This document shows, piece by piece, positions 7,217 to 15,573 of a DNA stretch of 62,797 nt. Numbering within the stretch: the first letter of the stretch is position 1; each line of letters starts with the position of its first letter. The stretch is from an uncultured Phascolarctobacterium sp. (GTDB taxonomy: Bacteria; Bacillota; Negativicutes; Acidaminococcales; Acidaminococcaceae), in NCBI GenBank assembly GCA_949295115.1, contig CASFJU010000007.1:1-62797 (forward strand), read 5' to 3'. The position numbers were made by a program, and so were the translations under genes. The notes under the pieces are model-generated. The model saw nothing but the letters and a program-made list of their open reading frames with translations, did not search any database and was not told where the DNA came from.

Positions 7217-8719
7217 ATGTTAAGTGACGACAGGCTTCGCAGCCCCGCACTGTTTGAAAAAATTGCAACGCCGGAGCAGGCAGCCGCGCTGATTGAAGAT
7301 GGCATGAATGTCGGTGTCGGCGGTTTTACGCCGTCCGGCTATCCTAAAAAGACGACGATGGCGCTTGCCAAAGCTATCAAAAACGGTAAAAAATGCCGCA
7401 TCAATATCTGGAGCGGCGCTTCCGTCGGGCCGGAAATTGAAGAAGAATTGGCAGCGGTGGACGGCGTTAAAAGCCGTATGCCGTATTATGCCGCGTCCAA
7501 TAAATCCATGCGGGCAGGCATTAATGGAGGCAAAATTGATTACATTGATTTGCATTTAAGCCATTTTGCCCAGCAGGTGGATTACGGCTTTTTCGGCGAT
7601 GTCGATATTGCCATTGTAGAAGCGGCGGCCATTAACGCCGACGGCAGCATTGTGCTTGGACCCGGCGTCGGCAACATACCGATGTTTGTAAAGCACGCCA
7701 AAAAAGTGATTGTGGAAGTCAACACCACCATTCCGCTTTCTATGGAGGGCATGCACGATATTTATATCTGCGAAAAGCCGCCCTGCCGCAGGGAGATACC
7801 TATTTACCACGTCGGCGACCGCATCGGTTCGCCGTATATGGCGTGCGGGCTGGATAAAATTGCCTGCATTGTGGAATCGGACATTGTTGACCATGTGCGC
7901 AACCTTAACGCACCTGATGAAAACAGCATTAAGATTGCAGAGTATCTGGTTGAATTTTTGGAAAACGAACAAAAACACGGTCGCCTGCCGCAAGAGATGC
8001 TGCCCATTCAGTCCGGCGTCGGCAGTATTTCTAACGCGGTTTTGATGGGGCTTTCCAAATCGAAATACGAAAATTTAAAAATGTATTCCGAAATTTTGCA
8101 GGACGCGGTGTTCAGCCTGATAAAAATGGGCAAGGTATCGCAGGCATCAGGCTGTGCCTTTACGCCGTCGCCCAATGTGTGGAAGATGTACAACGAAGAC
8201 CCGGATTTATACCGTAAAAGCATTGTGCTGCGTCCGCTGGATATCAGCAACAACCCGGAAGTTATCCGCCGTTTGGGCGTAATTTCCATCAACACGCCGC
8301 TGGAGTTTGACATTTACGGGCAGGCCAACAGCACGCACGTTATGGGCGCGCAGATGATGAACGGCATCGGCGGCAGCGGCGACTATATGCGCAACGGCTA
8401 CATTACTATTTTCTGCACGCCGTCTACGGCGAAGGGCGGCAGCATATCCAGCGTAGTGCCGATGGTAACGCACGCCGACCACACCGAACACGATACGATG
8501 ATATTCATTACCGAGCAGGGCGTCGCCGATATCCGCGGGTTATCGCCGGTGAAGCGCGCCAAGCTGATTATAGAAAAATGCGCTCACCCCGATTACAAGG
8601 CGCAGCTTTTGGAATATTTGCAGCAGGCACAGCGAAAAAACGCACATATGCCTGTGGATCTGGCGCATGCGTTTGATATGCAGGCACATTACGAAAAATA
8701 CGGCACAATGAAGGCTTAA
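7217..8719 (+). CDS. Acetyl-CoA hydrolase/CoA-transferase family protein (Cat1-like)
   Basis: A 500-residue cytosolic family I CoA-transferase resembling succinyl-CoA:acetate transferases (Cat1, AarC). The glycine-rich start [17 protein letters not shown] and the segment [14 protein letters not shown] are typical; E292 in the latter is the expected nucleophile that forms the glutamyl-CoA intermediate. A CoA-binding glycine loop [11 protein letters not shown] follows near residue 395. ATG 7217 is preferred over a GTG eight codons earlier because AAGGGAG precedes it. It is first in an operon with an acyl-CoA mutase (11 bases downstream) and an MmgE/PrpD gene, so it probably activates the carboxylic acid that enters that pathway. 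The acid could be succinate, acetate, propionate or something less usual. Confidence 0.85.
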   Translation: MLSDDRLRSPALFEKIATPEQAAALIEDGMNVGVGGFTPSGYPKKTTMALAKAIKNGKKCRINIWSGASVGPEIEEELAAVDGVKSRMPYYAASNKSMRAGINGGKIDYIDLHLSHFAQQVDYGFFGDVDIAIVEAAAINADGSIVLGPGVGNIPMFVKHAKKVIVEVNTTIPLSMEGMHDIYICEKPPCRREIPIYHVGDRIGSPYMACGLDKIACIVESDIVDHVRNLNAPDENSIKIAEYLVEFLENEQKHGRLPQEMLPIQSGVGSISNAVLMGLSKSKYENLKMYSEILQDAVFSLIKMGKVSQASGCAFTPSPNVWKMYNEDPDLYRKSIVLRPLDISNNPEVIRRLGVISINTPLEFDIYGQANSTHVMGAQMMNGIGGSGDYMRNGYITIFCTPSTAKGGSISSVVPMVTHADHTEHDTMIFITEQGVADIRGLSPVKRAKLIIEKCAHPDYKAQLLEYLQQAQRKNAHMPVDLAHAFDMQAHYEKYGTMKA

Positions 8720-8730
8720 GGAGGATTACC

Positions 8731-10380
8731 ATGGATAAAGAAAAATTACAGCAGGGTTTGGCAGAATACGACGCAAAGGTCGCCAAAGCAACGGCGAAAT
8801 TTCCGGAACGCAAGGAGTTTGCGGCGCAGCGTTTATATACGCCGCTGGATGTAGAAGGCTTTGACTACGGCGAAAAGCTCGGTTTCCCGGGGCAGTATCC
8901 TTTTACGCGCGGCGTGCAGCCGACGATGTACCGCGGACGCCTGTGGACGATGCGCGCTTATGCCGGTTTCGCCACGGCGGAAGAAACCAACGCCCGCTAT
9001 AAATATCTGCTGGAAGCAGGGCAGACCGGCCTTTCCGTTGCTATGGACCTGCCGACGCAGATTGGCCTTGACAGCGACCACGAATTAAGCCACGGCGAAG
9101 TCGGCAAGGTTGGCGTTGCCATTGACTCGCTGGCCGATATGGAAGCATTGTTTGACGGCATCCCGCTGGATAAAGTCAGCACCTCCATGACAATTAACGG
9201 ACCGGCGGCGGTGCTTCTGGCCATGTACGTTGCCGTTGCCGAAAAGCAGGGCGTTGCGCCGGAAGCATTGAAAGGCACAATCCAGAACGATATTTTAAAA
9301 GAATATATCGCGCGCGGTACTTATATTTTCCCGCCGCGCCCGTCCATGCGCTTAATTACCGATACTTTTGAATATTGCTCCAAAAATATCCCCAAATGGA
9401 ACACCATCAGCGTTGGCGCGTACCATATCCGCGAAGCAGGCGCGTCCGAAGTGCAGGAAATTGCCTTTGCCTTTGCCAATGCCATGGCGTATATCGACGC
9501 AGCGATTAAAGCAGGGCAGAAGGTTGATGACTTTGCCCCCGGCATCAGCTGGATTTTTACGGCGGGGCTTGATTTCTTCAGCGAAGTTGCCAAGTTCCGT
9601 GCGGCACGCCGCCTGTGGGCGCGCATTATGAAGGAACGCTACGGCGCGACCGTGCCCAAAGCGCAGATGCTGCGCGTGCATGTGCATACGGCAGGCAGCG
9701 TTTTAACCGCACAGCAGCCGCTTAATAACGTGGTGCGCATTACCTGGCAGGCTATGAGCGCCGTTCTCGGCGGCATTCAGTCCATGGCGTGCTGTGCTTA
9801 CGACGAAGCCATTGCCCTGCCGACGGAAGAAAGCGCAACGCTGGCTCTGCGCACGCAGCAGCTTTTGGCTTACGAAAGCGGCGTAACCGATACCATCGAC
9901 CCGCTGGCAGGTTCTTATTACATCGAAAGCCTGACTGATAAAATTGAGCAAGAGGCTTATGAATATATTGCCAAAATTGATAAAATGGGCGGCGCCGTTG
10001 CGGCAATCGAACAGGGCTACATGCAGCAGGAAATGGCGGCGCACGCTTACGAATACCAGCATGATGTAGAGCTTGGCAAACGCACCGTTATCGGCGTCAA
10101 CAAATTTGCCGATAACAAAAAAATGGCAGAGCAGGATGTGCTGACTGCCGATTTAAGCGTGGGCGAGCGCCAGGTGGCACGCCTGAACAAAATGAAAGCA
10201 GGGCGCGACAACGCAGCCGTGCAGGCATCGCTTGCCAAACTGCGCGAAGCGGCCAAAGGCACGGAAAACCTGATGCCGTACCTCATCGATGCTGTTAAAA
10301 CTTATGCAACGCTGGGTGAAATCTGCGGCGTGTTGCGCGAAGAATTTGGTGAATACAAACAAAGCGGCAGCATGTTTTGA
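8731..10380 (+). CDS. Acyl-CoA mutase large subunit (methylmalonyl-CoA mutase type)
   Basis: A 549-residue TIM-barrel catalytic subunit of a coenzyme-B12 acyl-CoA mutase. The block [20 protein letters not shown] and the run [20 protein letters not shown] are diagnostic. Y77 and R207, the substrate-carboxylate residues of methylmalonyl-CoA mutase (Tyr89/Arg207 in Propionibacterium), and H232 are kept, which argues against an isobutyryl-type substrate. The normally conserved Gln before that tyrosine is Ala76. The protein ends where the large subunit of split mutases ends, and no B12-binding small subunit or MeaB chaperone occurs in the window. It has a strong Shine-Dalgarno (AAGGAGG). It must borrow a B12 subunit encoded elsewhere or be atypical. 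Confidence 0.85.
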   Translation: MDKEKLQQGLAEYDAKVAKATAKFPERKEFAAQRLYTPLDVEGFDYGEKLGFPGQYPFTRGVQPTMYRGRLWTMRAYAGFATAEETNARYKYLLEAGQTGLSVAMDLPTQIGLDSDHELSHGEVGKVGVAIDSLADMEALFDGIPLDKVSTSMTINGPAAVLLAMYVAVAEKQGVAPEALKGTIQNDILKEYIARGTYIFPPRPSMRLITDTFEYCSKNIPKWNTISVGAYHIREAGASEVQEIAFAFANAMAYIDAAIKAGQKVDDFAPGISWIFTAGLDFFSEVAKFRAARRLWARIMKERYGATVPKAQMLRVHVHTAGSVLTAQQPLNNVVRITWQAMSAVLGGIQSMACCAYDEAIALPTEESATLALRTQQLLAYESGVTDTIDPLAGSYYIESLTDKIEQEAYEYIAKIDKMGGAVAAIEQGYMQQEMAAHAYEYQHDVELGKRTVIGVNKFADNKKMAEQDVLTADLSVGERQVARLNKMKAGRDNAAVQASLAKLREAAKGTENLMPYLIDAVKTYATLGEICGVLREEFGEYKQSGSMF

Positions 10381-10404
10381 TGATAGAAAGCAGGTGAACA
10401 GCTT

Positions 10405-11769
10405 ATGAATGAAACTGCTCAACTGGCGAAATTTACGGCGGAAATGACTTACGATAAGCTGCCCGCGCAGGCGGTGGCGGTTGCCAAACAATGCATTCTG
10501 GATTGGCTCGGCGTTGCAATCCGCGGTGCGCACGAAGAACCGGCAAAAATTTTACGCAGCGTGGCGCTGAAAATGTGCGGCACGGGCGACGCAACTGTGT
10601 TTGACGGCGGCAGCAGGCGCGTCGACGCCTACAATGCGGCCATGGTTAACGGCGCGGCGTCGCATACGCTTGATTTTGACGATTTGCACAACGCTTCTAT
10701 TATCCACCTGGCAACGGTGGTTGTACCGGCGGCAATGGCTGTGGCGGAAGCGGAGCATAAAAGCGGCAGGGCTTTGCTGGCGGCGGTGTGTGCCGGGTAC
10801 GAAGCAGGAGCGCGTGCCGGCGAAGCGATTATACCGGAATCCTACTTTTACTGGCATACCACCGGCACGGCAGGTATCTTCGGCAGTGCGGCGGCAGCGG
10901 CGTCACTGCTGGGGCTGACGGCAGAACAGACCAACATGTGCTTTGGCAGCGCCGGTACGCAGGCAGCCGGTCTGTGGGAATTTTTAAAAGAAGGCGCGAT
11001 GAGCAAAGCCCTGCATTCCGCCAAAGCGGCAAGTGCAGGCGTATTTTCGGCGTACCTTGCGCAAAACGGTTTTACGGCGGCAAGCGCAATTTTGGAAGGC
11101 GAAAAAGGTTTTTGCCCTGCGCTGTCGGAAGCACCGCGGCTGGAAAAAATTACCGAAAACCTTACCTATGACGATTTAAAAATTCAGCACAACTCCTTTA
11201 AGCCTTACGCCTGTTGCAAGCACGCCCACGCCGCAATTTACGGCGCGCAGGTTTTGCGCGGCAAGCACGGCATTACGCCGGATATTATTGAGAGTGTGGA
11301 ACTTAAAGTCAACAACATTACCGATTTTCTTATCAACAACCCTGCGCCGCAGAATGTGTACGGCTGTAAGTTCAGCATACAATACTGCGTGGCGGCGGCG
11401 CTGCTGTACGGGCGTGCCGGCATCGACGAATTCAGCACGCAGATACGCGAAAGCGAAGCCATGCAGCGGCTGATGGCAAAAATTACCGTCACTAAAGATG
11501 CGGAACAGGAAGCCATCAATAAGGCCGCGCCCGATAAACTGGCGTCCAGAATCATCATTACCTTAAAAGACGGTACGCAGCACGCTATGCAGGTTGATTA
11601 CCCCAAAGGCGACCCGGATAACCCGATGAGCTGGGAAGAAAGTGCGGAAAAATTTATGACGCTTGCCGAACCAATCTGCGGCAGGCAAAAAGCGGAAGCG
11701 TTATGCGCTCTGGTTAAAAATCTGGACGAAGCGGACGACGTAGCGGCAGAAATTAAGAAAATTTTTTAA
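10405..11769 (+). CDS. MmgE/PrpD family dehydratase/decarboxylase/epimerase
   Basis: A 454-residue cytosolic MmgE/PrpD protein. Hallmarks are SHTLDFDDLH with the following histidine, SKALHSAKAASAGVFSAYLA, and KPYACCKHAHAAIYGAQVL, which carry the lysine and histidines lining the active site in cis-aconitate decarboxylase and 2-methylcitrate dehydratase. The family also includes iminodisuccinate epimerase, so the reaction cannot be read from family alone. It is the third gene of the CoA-transferase/mutase operon and is followed by a terminator. No methylcitrate synthase or methylisocitrate lyase is nearby, so a standard 2-methylcitrate cycle is not supported. Confidence 0.85.
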   Translation: MNETAQLAKFTAEMTYDKLPAQAVAVAKQCILDWLGVAIRGAHEEPAKILRSVALKMCGTGDATVFDGGSRRVDAYNAAMVNGAASHTLDFDDLHNASIIHLATVVVPAAMAVAEAEHKSGRALLAAVCAGYEAGARAGEAIIPESYFYWHTTGTAGIFGSAAAAASLLGLTAEQTNMCFGSAGTQAAGLWEFLKEGAMSKALHSAKAASAGVFSAYLAQNGFTAASAILEGEKGFCPALSEAPRLEKITENLTYDDLKIQHNSFKPYACCKHAHAAIYGAQVLRGKHGITPDIIESVELKVNNITDFLINNPAPQNVYGCKFSIQYCVAAALLYGRAGIDEFSTQIRESEAMQRLMAKITVTKDAEQEAINKAAPDKLASRIIITLKDGTQHAMQVDYPKGDPDNPMSWEESAEKFMTLAEPICGRQKAEALCALVKNLDEADDVAAEIKKIF

Positions 11770-11780
11770 TTGCTGAAACA

Positions 11781-11822
11781 AAAATAACAGCTTGCTGTAA
11801 AAATACGGCAGGCTGTTATTTT
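11781..11822 (+). terminator. Terminator of the CoA-transferase operon
   Basis: Stem AAAATAACAGC (11781-11791) pairs with GCTGTTATTTT (11812-11822), enclosing an internal smaller hairpin and ending in T residues. Confidence 0.75.
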
Positions 11823-11955
11823 CATTTGTAAAATTTCTATTATATTTAATATAATAAATTTTATCTTAAATATTAAAAAAGAGGCAACTTTTATTTAAAT
11901 TACGTTATTTTGCATAAAATATAAAATTTTTGTGGCTAAAATCTCAAAAATCGTG

Positions 11956-11961
11956 TATAAT
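11956..11961 (+). promoter_or_regulatory. -10 element of the XRE regulator gene
   Basis: TATAAT at 11956-11961 in a long AT-rich stretch. A good -35 at normal spacing is not evident (TTGTGG at 11930 gives 20 nt). About 95 bases of leader separate it from the ATG. The remaining intergenic DNA shows nothing else. Confidence 0.4.
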
Positions 11962-12059
11962 AATTTAGTAGTTAAAGTAAAAGCAATCTTTTAGCGGTTT
12001 TACCCGAAAGATAAATGAAGAAGTAATCGCAAATTAAGTCCAAACAAGGGGGAATTCTT

Positions 12060-12386
12060 ATGTCTGTACAGCGAGTTATAGACAACAAAAAAATCGGTGC
12101 CAACATCAGGTTGGCGCGTGTCAAAAAAATGATGAGCCAATCCGAGCTTGCCAAGCTTCTGGGCGTAACGCAAACGCACATGAGCAATCTGGAGCGCGGA
12201 CGCTGCGGCATTACCGTAACCATGCTTAACCAGCTTACCAATCTTTTTGATGTGGAAACTGATTCGCTTTTATACGGTACTCCTGCCATCCGCCCCAAGG
12301 CGGAAGCAGCAGAGCTTGACGGCGGCATAGAAAATTATACCCTTGGGGACTTAATTAAAGCGGCAAAACTTTTGAACGGACAGTAA
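12060..12386 (+). CDS. XRE-family helix-turn-helix regulator
   Basis: A 108-residue protein with a Cro/C1-type HTH at about residues 12-67 (IGANIRLARVKKMMSQSELA, then TQTHMSNLERGRCGIT). The remaining 40 residues form an acidic tail with a short helix and no recognised domain. Shine-Dalgarno AAGGGGG precedes the ATG. It is monocistronic with its own terminator and converges on a small membrane protein gene. No toxin, phage or secretion genes sit beside it, so its targets are unknown; a free-standing chromosomal regulator is more likely than an antitoxin. Confidence 0.8.
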   Translation: MSVQRVIDNKKIGANIRLARVKKMMSQSELAKLLGVTQTHMSNLERGRCGITVTMLNQLTNLFDVETDSLLYGTPAIRPKAEAAELDGGIENYTLGDLIKAAKLLNGQ

Positions 12387-12391
12387 AAAAT

Positions 12392-12427
12392 ACCGGCAGT
12401 GCCAAACGCGGCAATGCCGGTTCTTTT
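12392..12427. terminator. Terminator downstream of the XRE gene
   Basis: ACCGGCA (12392-12398) pairs with TGCCGGT (12415-12421), with a smaller internal stem, followed by a T run. It lies between two convergent genes. Confidence 0.7.
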
Positions 12428-12651
12428 TATTTGTTTTTGGGGTTTAAAAATTTGTTCCAGCTGTAGCCGAACACTGCACCGGCAATAACCGCCGTGCCCC
12501 ACGCCAATCTGATGGCATAAGCTTCAAGGCCGAACATCCCCAGAAGGGTGTAGCACAAAAGCCCAACTACCAGCATTACAATGGGCAGGGTAATTAAAAA
12601 CATTGTTCCGGCAAAGCCGCTTGTCATGCGTTTTAAAAAATCTTCAAACAT
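12427..12651 (-). CDS. Small two-helix membrane protein
   Basis: A 74-residue protein with two clear transmembrane segments (about residues 14-38 and 45-63) and a basic C-terminus KFLNPKNK. A good Shine-Dalgarno (GGTGGGAG) supports the ATG at 12651. I recognise no family. Its divergent neighbour is a HAD phosphatase and its convergent neighbour an XRE regulator, neither of which suggests a function. Confidence 0.7.
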   Translation of the reverse strand: MFEDFLKRMTSGFAGTMFLITLPIVMLVVGLLCYTLLGMFGLEAYAIRLAWGTAVIAGAVFGYSWNKFLNPKNK

Positions 12652-12730
12652 AATTCTCCCACCTGAAAATATTGCTGTTACTATTATACTTTAGCGGCGC
12701 GCAAAAGCAAAGCTTTTTGTGGCGGTGGTG

Positions 12731-12739
12731 TGATATAAT
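12731..12739 (+). promoter_or_regulatory. Extended -10 promoter of the HAD gene
   Basis: TGA followed by TATAAT (12734-12739) is an extended -10 element; the -35 region is poor. A GAAGG Shine-Dalgarno follows before the ATG at 12773. Confidence 0.5.
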
Positions 12740-12772
12740 AAAACTATACTTATATAAGGAAGGTGCAATACC

Positions 12773-13588
12773 ATGCAGATAAAACTCATCGCCAGTGATA
12801 TGGACGATACGCTTTTAAATAATAACCGCCAGATTTCTCCGCGCAACGAGGCCGCCATTAAAAAAGCCATTGAGGCGGGCATTGTTTTTACGCTTGCTTC
12901 CGGGCGCATGTACTGCTCCATGCAGCCTTACGCGCAAAAGCTGGGGCTTGATGTGCCGCTGGTATCCTACAACGGGGCGCTGGTAAAAGGCGCGCTCAGC
13001 GGCAAGGTTTACGTTAATCATCCGCTGAAGCTGGAAACGGCGCTGGCGCTTCTGGACTACGTTAAACAGCAGGGGCATTACGTGCAGGTTTACATGGGCG
13101 ACAAACTTTATGTTAAAGAAGAAAACGAATATTCGCGCCGCTATGCGGAAATTTCAGGCATTCAACCGATTGCGCTGGGCGAGGATATTTACCATATTAC
13201 CGAAGCGCCCAACAAGCTGCTTTTGATGACGACGAGCGACAAATTTGAAGCGACATGGCAGGACGTTGCCGAAAAATTTAAAGGTAAGGTTGATGTAACA
13301 AGTTCCAAAGATAACTACTTGGAACTGATGGAACCGGGCGTAAACAAATGGCAGGCAGTTAAACAGCTTGCTGAAAGCTTCGGCATCAAGCCGGAAGAAA
13401 TTATGTGCATCGGTGACAGCAATAATGATTTAAGCATGATTAAAAACGCAGGCCTTGGTGTGGCAGTCGCCAACGCCAAACCGCAGGTGCAGCGCGAAGC
13501 TAAAATGATAACCGCCGGCAACGATAACGACGGCGTCGGCCTTGCGATTGAAAACATCCTGACAGCACAGGTGCAGGTGCCGGAGTGA
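12773..13588 (+). CDS. Cof-type HAD-IIB phosphatase
   Basis: A 271-residue cytosolic haloacid-dehalogenase superfamily phosphatase of the Cof/YidA type. Motif I is DMDDTLL (residues 9-15) with the nucleophilic aspartate, motif II is in FTLASGR, motif III is a downstream lysine, and motif IV is GDSNNDLSMI. The IIB cap occupies roughly residues 85-195. Enzymes of this group dephosphorylate sugar phosphates, flavin mononucleotide or pyridoxal phosphate with loose specificity. The gene has its own promoter and stands immediately upstream of the porin gene without apparent functional connection. Confidence 0.9.
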   Translation: MQIKLIASDMDDTLLNNNRQISPRNEAAIKKAIEAGIVFTLASGRMYCSMQPYAQKLGLDVPLVSYNGALVKGALSGKVYVNHPLKLETALALLDYVKQQGHYVQVYMGDKLYVKEENEYSRRYAEISGIQPIALGEDIYHITEAPNKLLLMTTSDKFEATWQDVAEKFKGKVDVTSSKDNYLELMEPGVNKWQAVKQLAESFGIKPEEIMCIGDSNNDLSMIKNAGLGVAVANAKPQVQREAKMITAGNDNDGVGLAIENILTAQVQVPE

Positions 13589-13638
13589 GAGATAAAATAG
13601 TAAATTTGAAAATTTTGTAAAAATTTTACATTTAAAAC

Positions 13639-13863
13639 TTGAATTTTCAGAATTTATGAGTTAGAATATATGTAAGTTGAGTGAGACTGAGGAGTCACTT
13701 GACTATTGTTATTGTTTATAAAGTGCCTAAAGGTAAAAAATGTCGAAGTAATTGGTTGGCAGAGTAGAGGAAACCAGGAGACTCGCACGAAGCAGCTGAC
13801 GAAAAGACAGGCTTTATCCGCAGGCGTTTTATAAAAATAAACGTTCCTGAGGAGGAATACATT
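13639..13863 (+). promoter_or_regulatory. Promoter and long structured leader of the porin gene
   Basis: TTGAAT (13639-13644), a 17-nt spacer and TAGAAT (13662-13667) predict a start near 13674 and a leader of about 190 nt. The leader has a GACT-GAGG-AGTC hairpin near 13685-13698. Near its end a CAGGCGTTT stretch can pair imperfectly with AAACGTTCCTG just before the GAGGAGG Shine-Dalgarno, so ribosome access may be regulated. Confidence 0.6.
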
Positions 13864-15096
13864 ATGAAAAAATCTTTAGTACTTGCAATGGCTATGGCTC
13901 TCGGCGTAACTGCTTCCGCTTATGCAGCTAACCCGTTCAGCGATGTACCGGCCGGCCACTGGGCTTATGACGCAGTTAACAAACTGGCTGCAGAAGGCGT
14001 TGTAACCGGTTATCCCGACGGCACCTTTGGTGGCGACAAACTGATGACCCGTTATGAAATGGCACAGATCGTAGCAAAAGCTATGGCAAACGGCGCTAAC
14101 GTAGACAAACTGGCTGCTGAATTCGCAGACGAACTGGACAGCCTTGGTGTTCGCGTAGCTAACCTTGAGAAAAAATCCGACAACGTAAAAATCACCGGTC
14201 AGATCCGTGCTTCCTATCGTGATGTTGATGGCGATGCTAAATCCCATGAAGGCCGTCTGCGTACCCGTCTGTTCGTAAACGGTGCAATTAACGAAGACTG
14301 GACCTATACCGGACGTTTTGAAAACAGCCAGTATTATGATGGAAAAGATGCAAATGGTAATTCCTATGGCAACAAAGGTGAAGATGATGTAAAACTGAAC
14401 TGGGCTTATGTAACCGGTAAAGTTGGCGGCGTTAAAGTTATGGCTGGCCGTCAGGACTTCAAACTTCATACTGGTAGTGTAATCGATGCTACTGTTGATG
14501 GTGGTATCCTTTCCTATGGTAAAGATGTTAAATTGACTGGTTATGTAGGTAAAGCTGTTGATAGTGGTACTTGGGATAACTTGGATGATGTGAAAGGCGA
14601 TTTAGAAGATGGCGATCGTCTCTATGCAGTTGACCTGAGCGCTAAACTTGGTGCATTTGATTCCTATGTAACCTACTACAAAGCTGATACTTTTAATGAT
14701 AACGAGATTTGGAACGTAGGTGTAGCTGTTCCGGTTGTTAAAGACCTGAAACTTACTGCTGAATATCTCCATGGCGATGATCAGCGTGATGGCGACAGCA
14801 ATGGTTGGGCAGCAGGCTTGGCATACAAAGGTGCTAAAGCTTCCACTCCTGGCAGCTGGGGCATTTATGCTAACTACTATGATCAGCCGGCTTCTACCTT
14901 CCTTGAACACACCATTGACGGTTATGCTCCGTTTGATTTCGTAACTGAAGATGATGGTTTCAAAGGTTATGAAGTAGGTGCTAACGTTGCTCTTGCTAAA
15001 AACATTGTAGCAGCTGTTAAATACTACGACCTCGAAGCTCGCGAAGGCGAATATGATGAACAGACTCTGTGGTCCGAAGTTGTATTCACTTTCTAA
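13864..15096 (+). CDS. SLH-domain outer-membrane porin (OmpM/Mep45-like)
   Basis: A 410-residue secreted protein. A Sec signal peptide (residues 1-21, ending AYA) is followed by one SLH domain (NPFSDVPAGHWAYDAVNKLA to about residue 70), a short helical linker (LDSLGVRVANLEKK) and a beta-barrel of alternating strands ending in the aromatic residue of VVFTF, the usual outer-membrane insertion signal. In Negativicutes such proteins tie the outer membrane to polyamine-modified peptidoglycan and serve as the major porin. Codon use is biased toward a few preferred codons, suggesting high expression, and the leader is unusually long. This gene is the main evidence for a diderm host. Confidence 0.92.
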   Translation: MKKSLVLAMAMALGVTASAYAANPFSDVPAGHWAYDAVNKLAAEGVVTGYPDGTFGGDKLMTRYEMAQIVAKAMANGANVDKLAAEFADELDSLGVRVANLEKKSDNVKITGQIRASYRDVDGDAKSHEGRLRTRLFVNGAINEDWTYTGRFENSQYYDGKDANGNSYGNKGEDDVKLNWAYVTGKVGGVKVMAGRQDFKLHTGSVIDATVDGGILSYGKDVKLTGYVGKAVDSGTWDNLDDVKGDLEDGDRLYAVDLSAKLGAFDSYVTYYKADTFNDNEIWNVGVAVPVVKDLKLTAEYLHGDDQRDGDSNGWAAGLAYKGAKASTPGSWGIYANYYDQPASTFLEHTIDGYAPFDFVTEDDGFKGYEVGANVALAKNIVAAVKYYDLEAREGEYDEQTLWSEVVFTF

Positions 15097-15131
15097 TCTT
15101 AACCTTACAACAGCTTAATATTAGAATAATT

Positions 15132-15163
15132 AAAGCCGTTGGCATTTTGCCAACGGCTTTTCT
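15132..15163 (+). terminator. Terminator of the porin gene
   Basis: AAAGCCGTTGGC (15132-15143) pairs with GCCAACGGCTTT (15149-15160) followed by T residues; a strong 12-bp stem as expected for a highly expressed gene. Confidence 0.85.
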
Positions 15164-15362
15164 GCATTTTTTAATAACATTTTGTCAAAACAACCGTAAA
15201 ATGTTAAAATAAATAAGTAAAAATAGATTGAAGTCATTTTGCGCGAAGATTAAGTGAACATATTATTGTGATATATATTTTATTGCTTTAAATAGTTTAT
15301 ATTATGTTGTTCGCACATTTATAAAAACAAATTTGATTTTAAAGAGGGTTTATTTTTGTACT
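15164..15362 (+). other. AT-rich stretch, possible CRISPR leader
   Basis: About 200 bases of AT-rich, non-coding DNA lead directly into the first CRISPR repeat. The better-conserved repeats are on this side and the degenerate one is distal, so this is the expected position of the leader. No gene or clear promoter is visible. Confidence 0.4.
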
Positions 15363-15524
15363 GTCGCCGTACGCAGTACGGCGTGGATTGAAATAATATC
15401 ACAAGAGTTAAAACGCTTATGAACGATGTCGCCGTACGCAGTACGGCGTGGATTGAAATGGCCGTGAACGCACGGATTGGTTTTTTGGCATTGTCGCCGT
15501 ACGTAGTACGGTGTGGGTTGAAAT
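15363..15524 (+). CRISPR. Orphan three-repeat CRISPR array, type I-C-like repeat
   Basis: Three 32-bp repeats at 15363-15394, 15428-15459 and 15493-15524 are separated by two unrelated 33-bp spacers (15395-15427, 15460-15492). The first two repeats are identical and the third differs at three positions, as expected of a leader-distal terminal repeat. Each repeat begins GTCGCCGTAC, contains the palindromic stem GCCGTAC/GTACGGC, and ends GTGGATTGAAAT, the tail characteristic of type I-C arrays. No cas gene is present anywhere in the window, so any activity would depend on Cas proteins encoded elsewhere. The array ends 49 bases before rmuC. Confidence 0.88.
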
Positions 15525-15573
15525 ATGGATAACCTTTATTTTGATACTTTTTAATTTTACGAAAGGTTTAATT

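Noticed and set aside
10405..11769. Assignment of the MmgE/PrpD gene as 2-methylcitrate dehydratase (prpD)
   Set aside because: No methylcitrate synthase or methylisocitrate lyase accompanies it, and the family has several other activities; a gene symbol would overstate the evidence.
15164..15362. cas gene remnants beside the CRISPR array
   Set aside because: The flanking DNA is AT-rich and has no open frame of useful length or similarity to Cas motifs.
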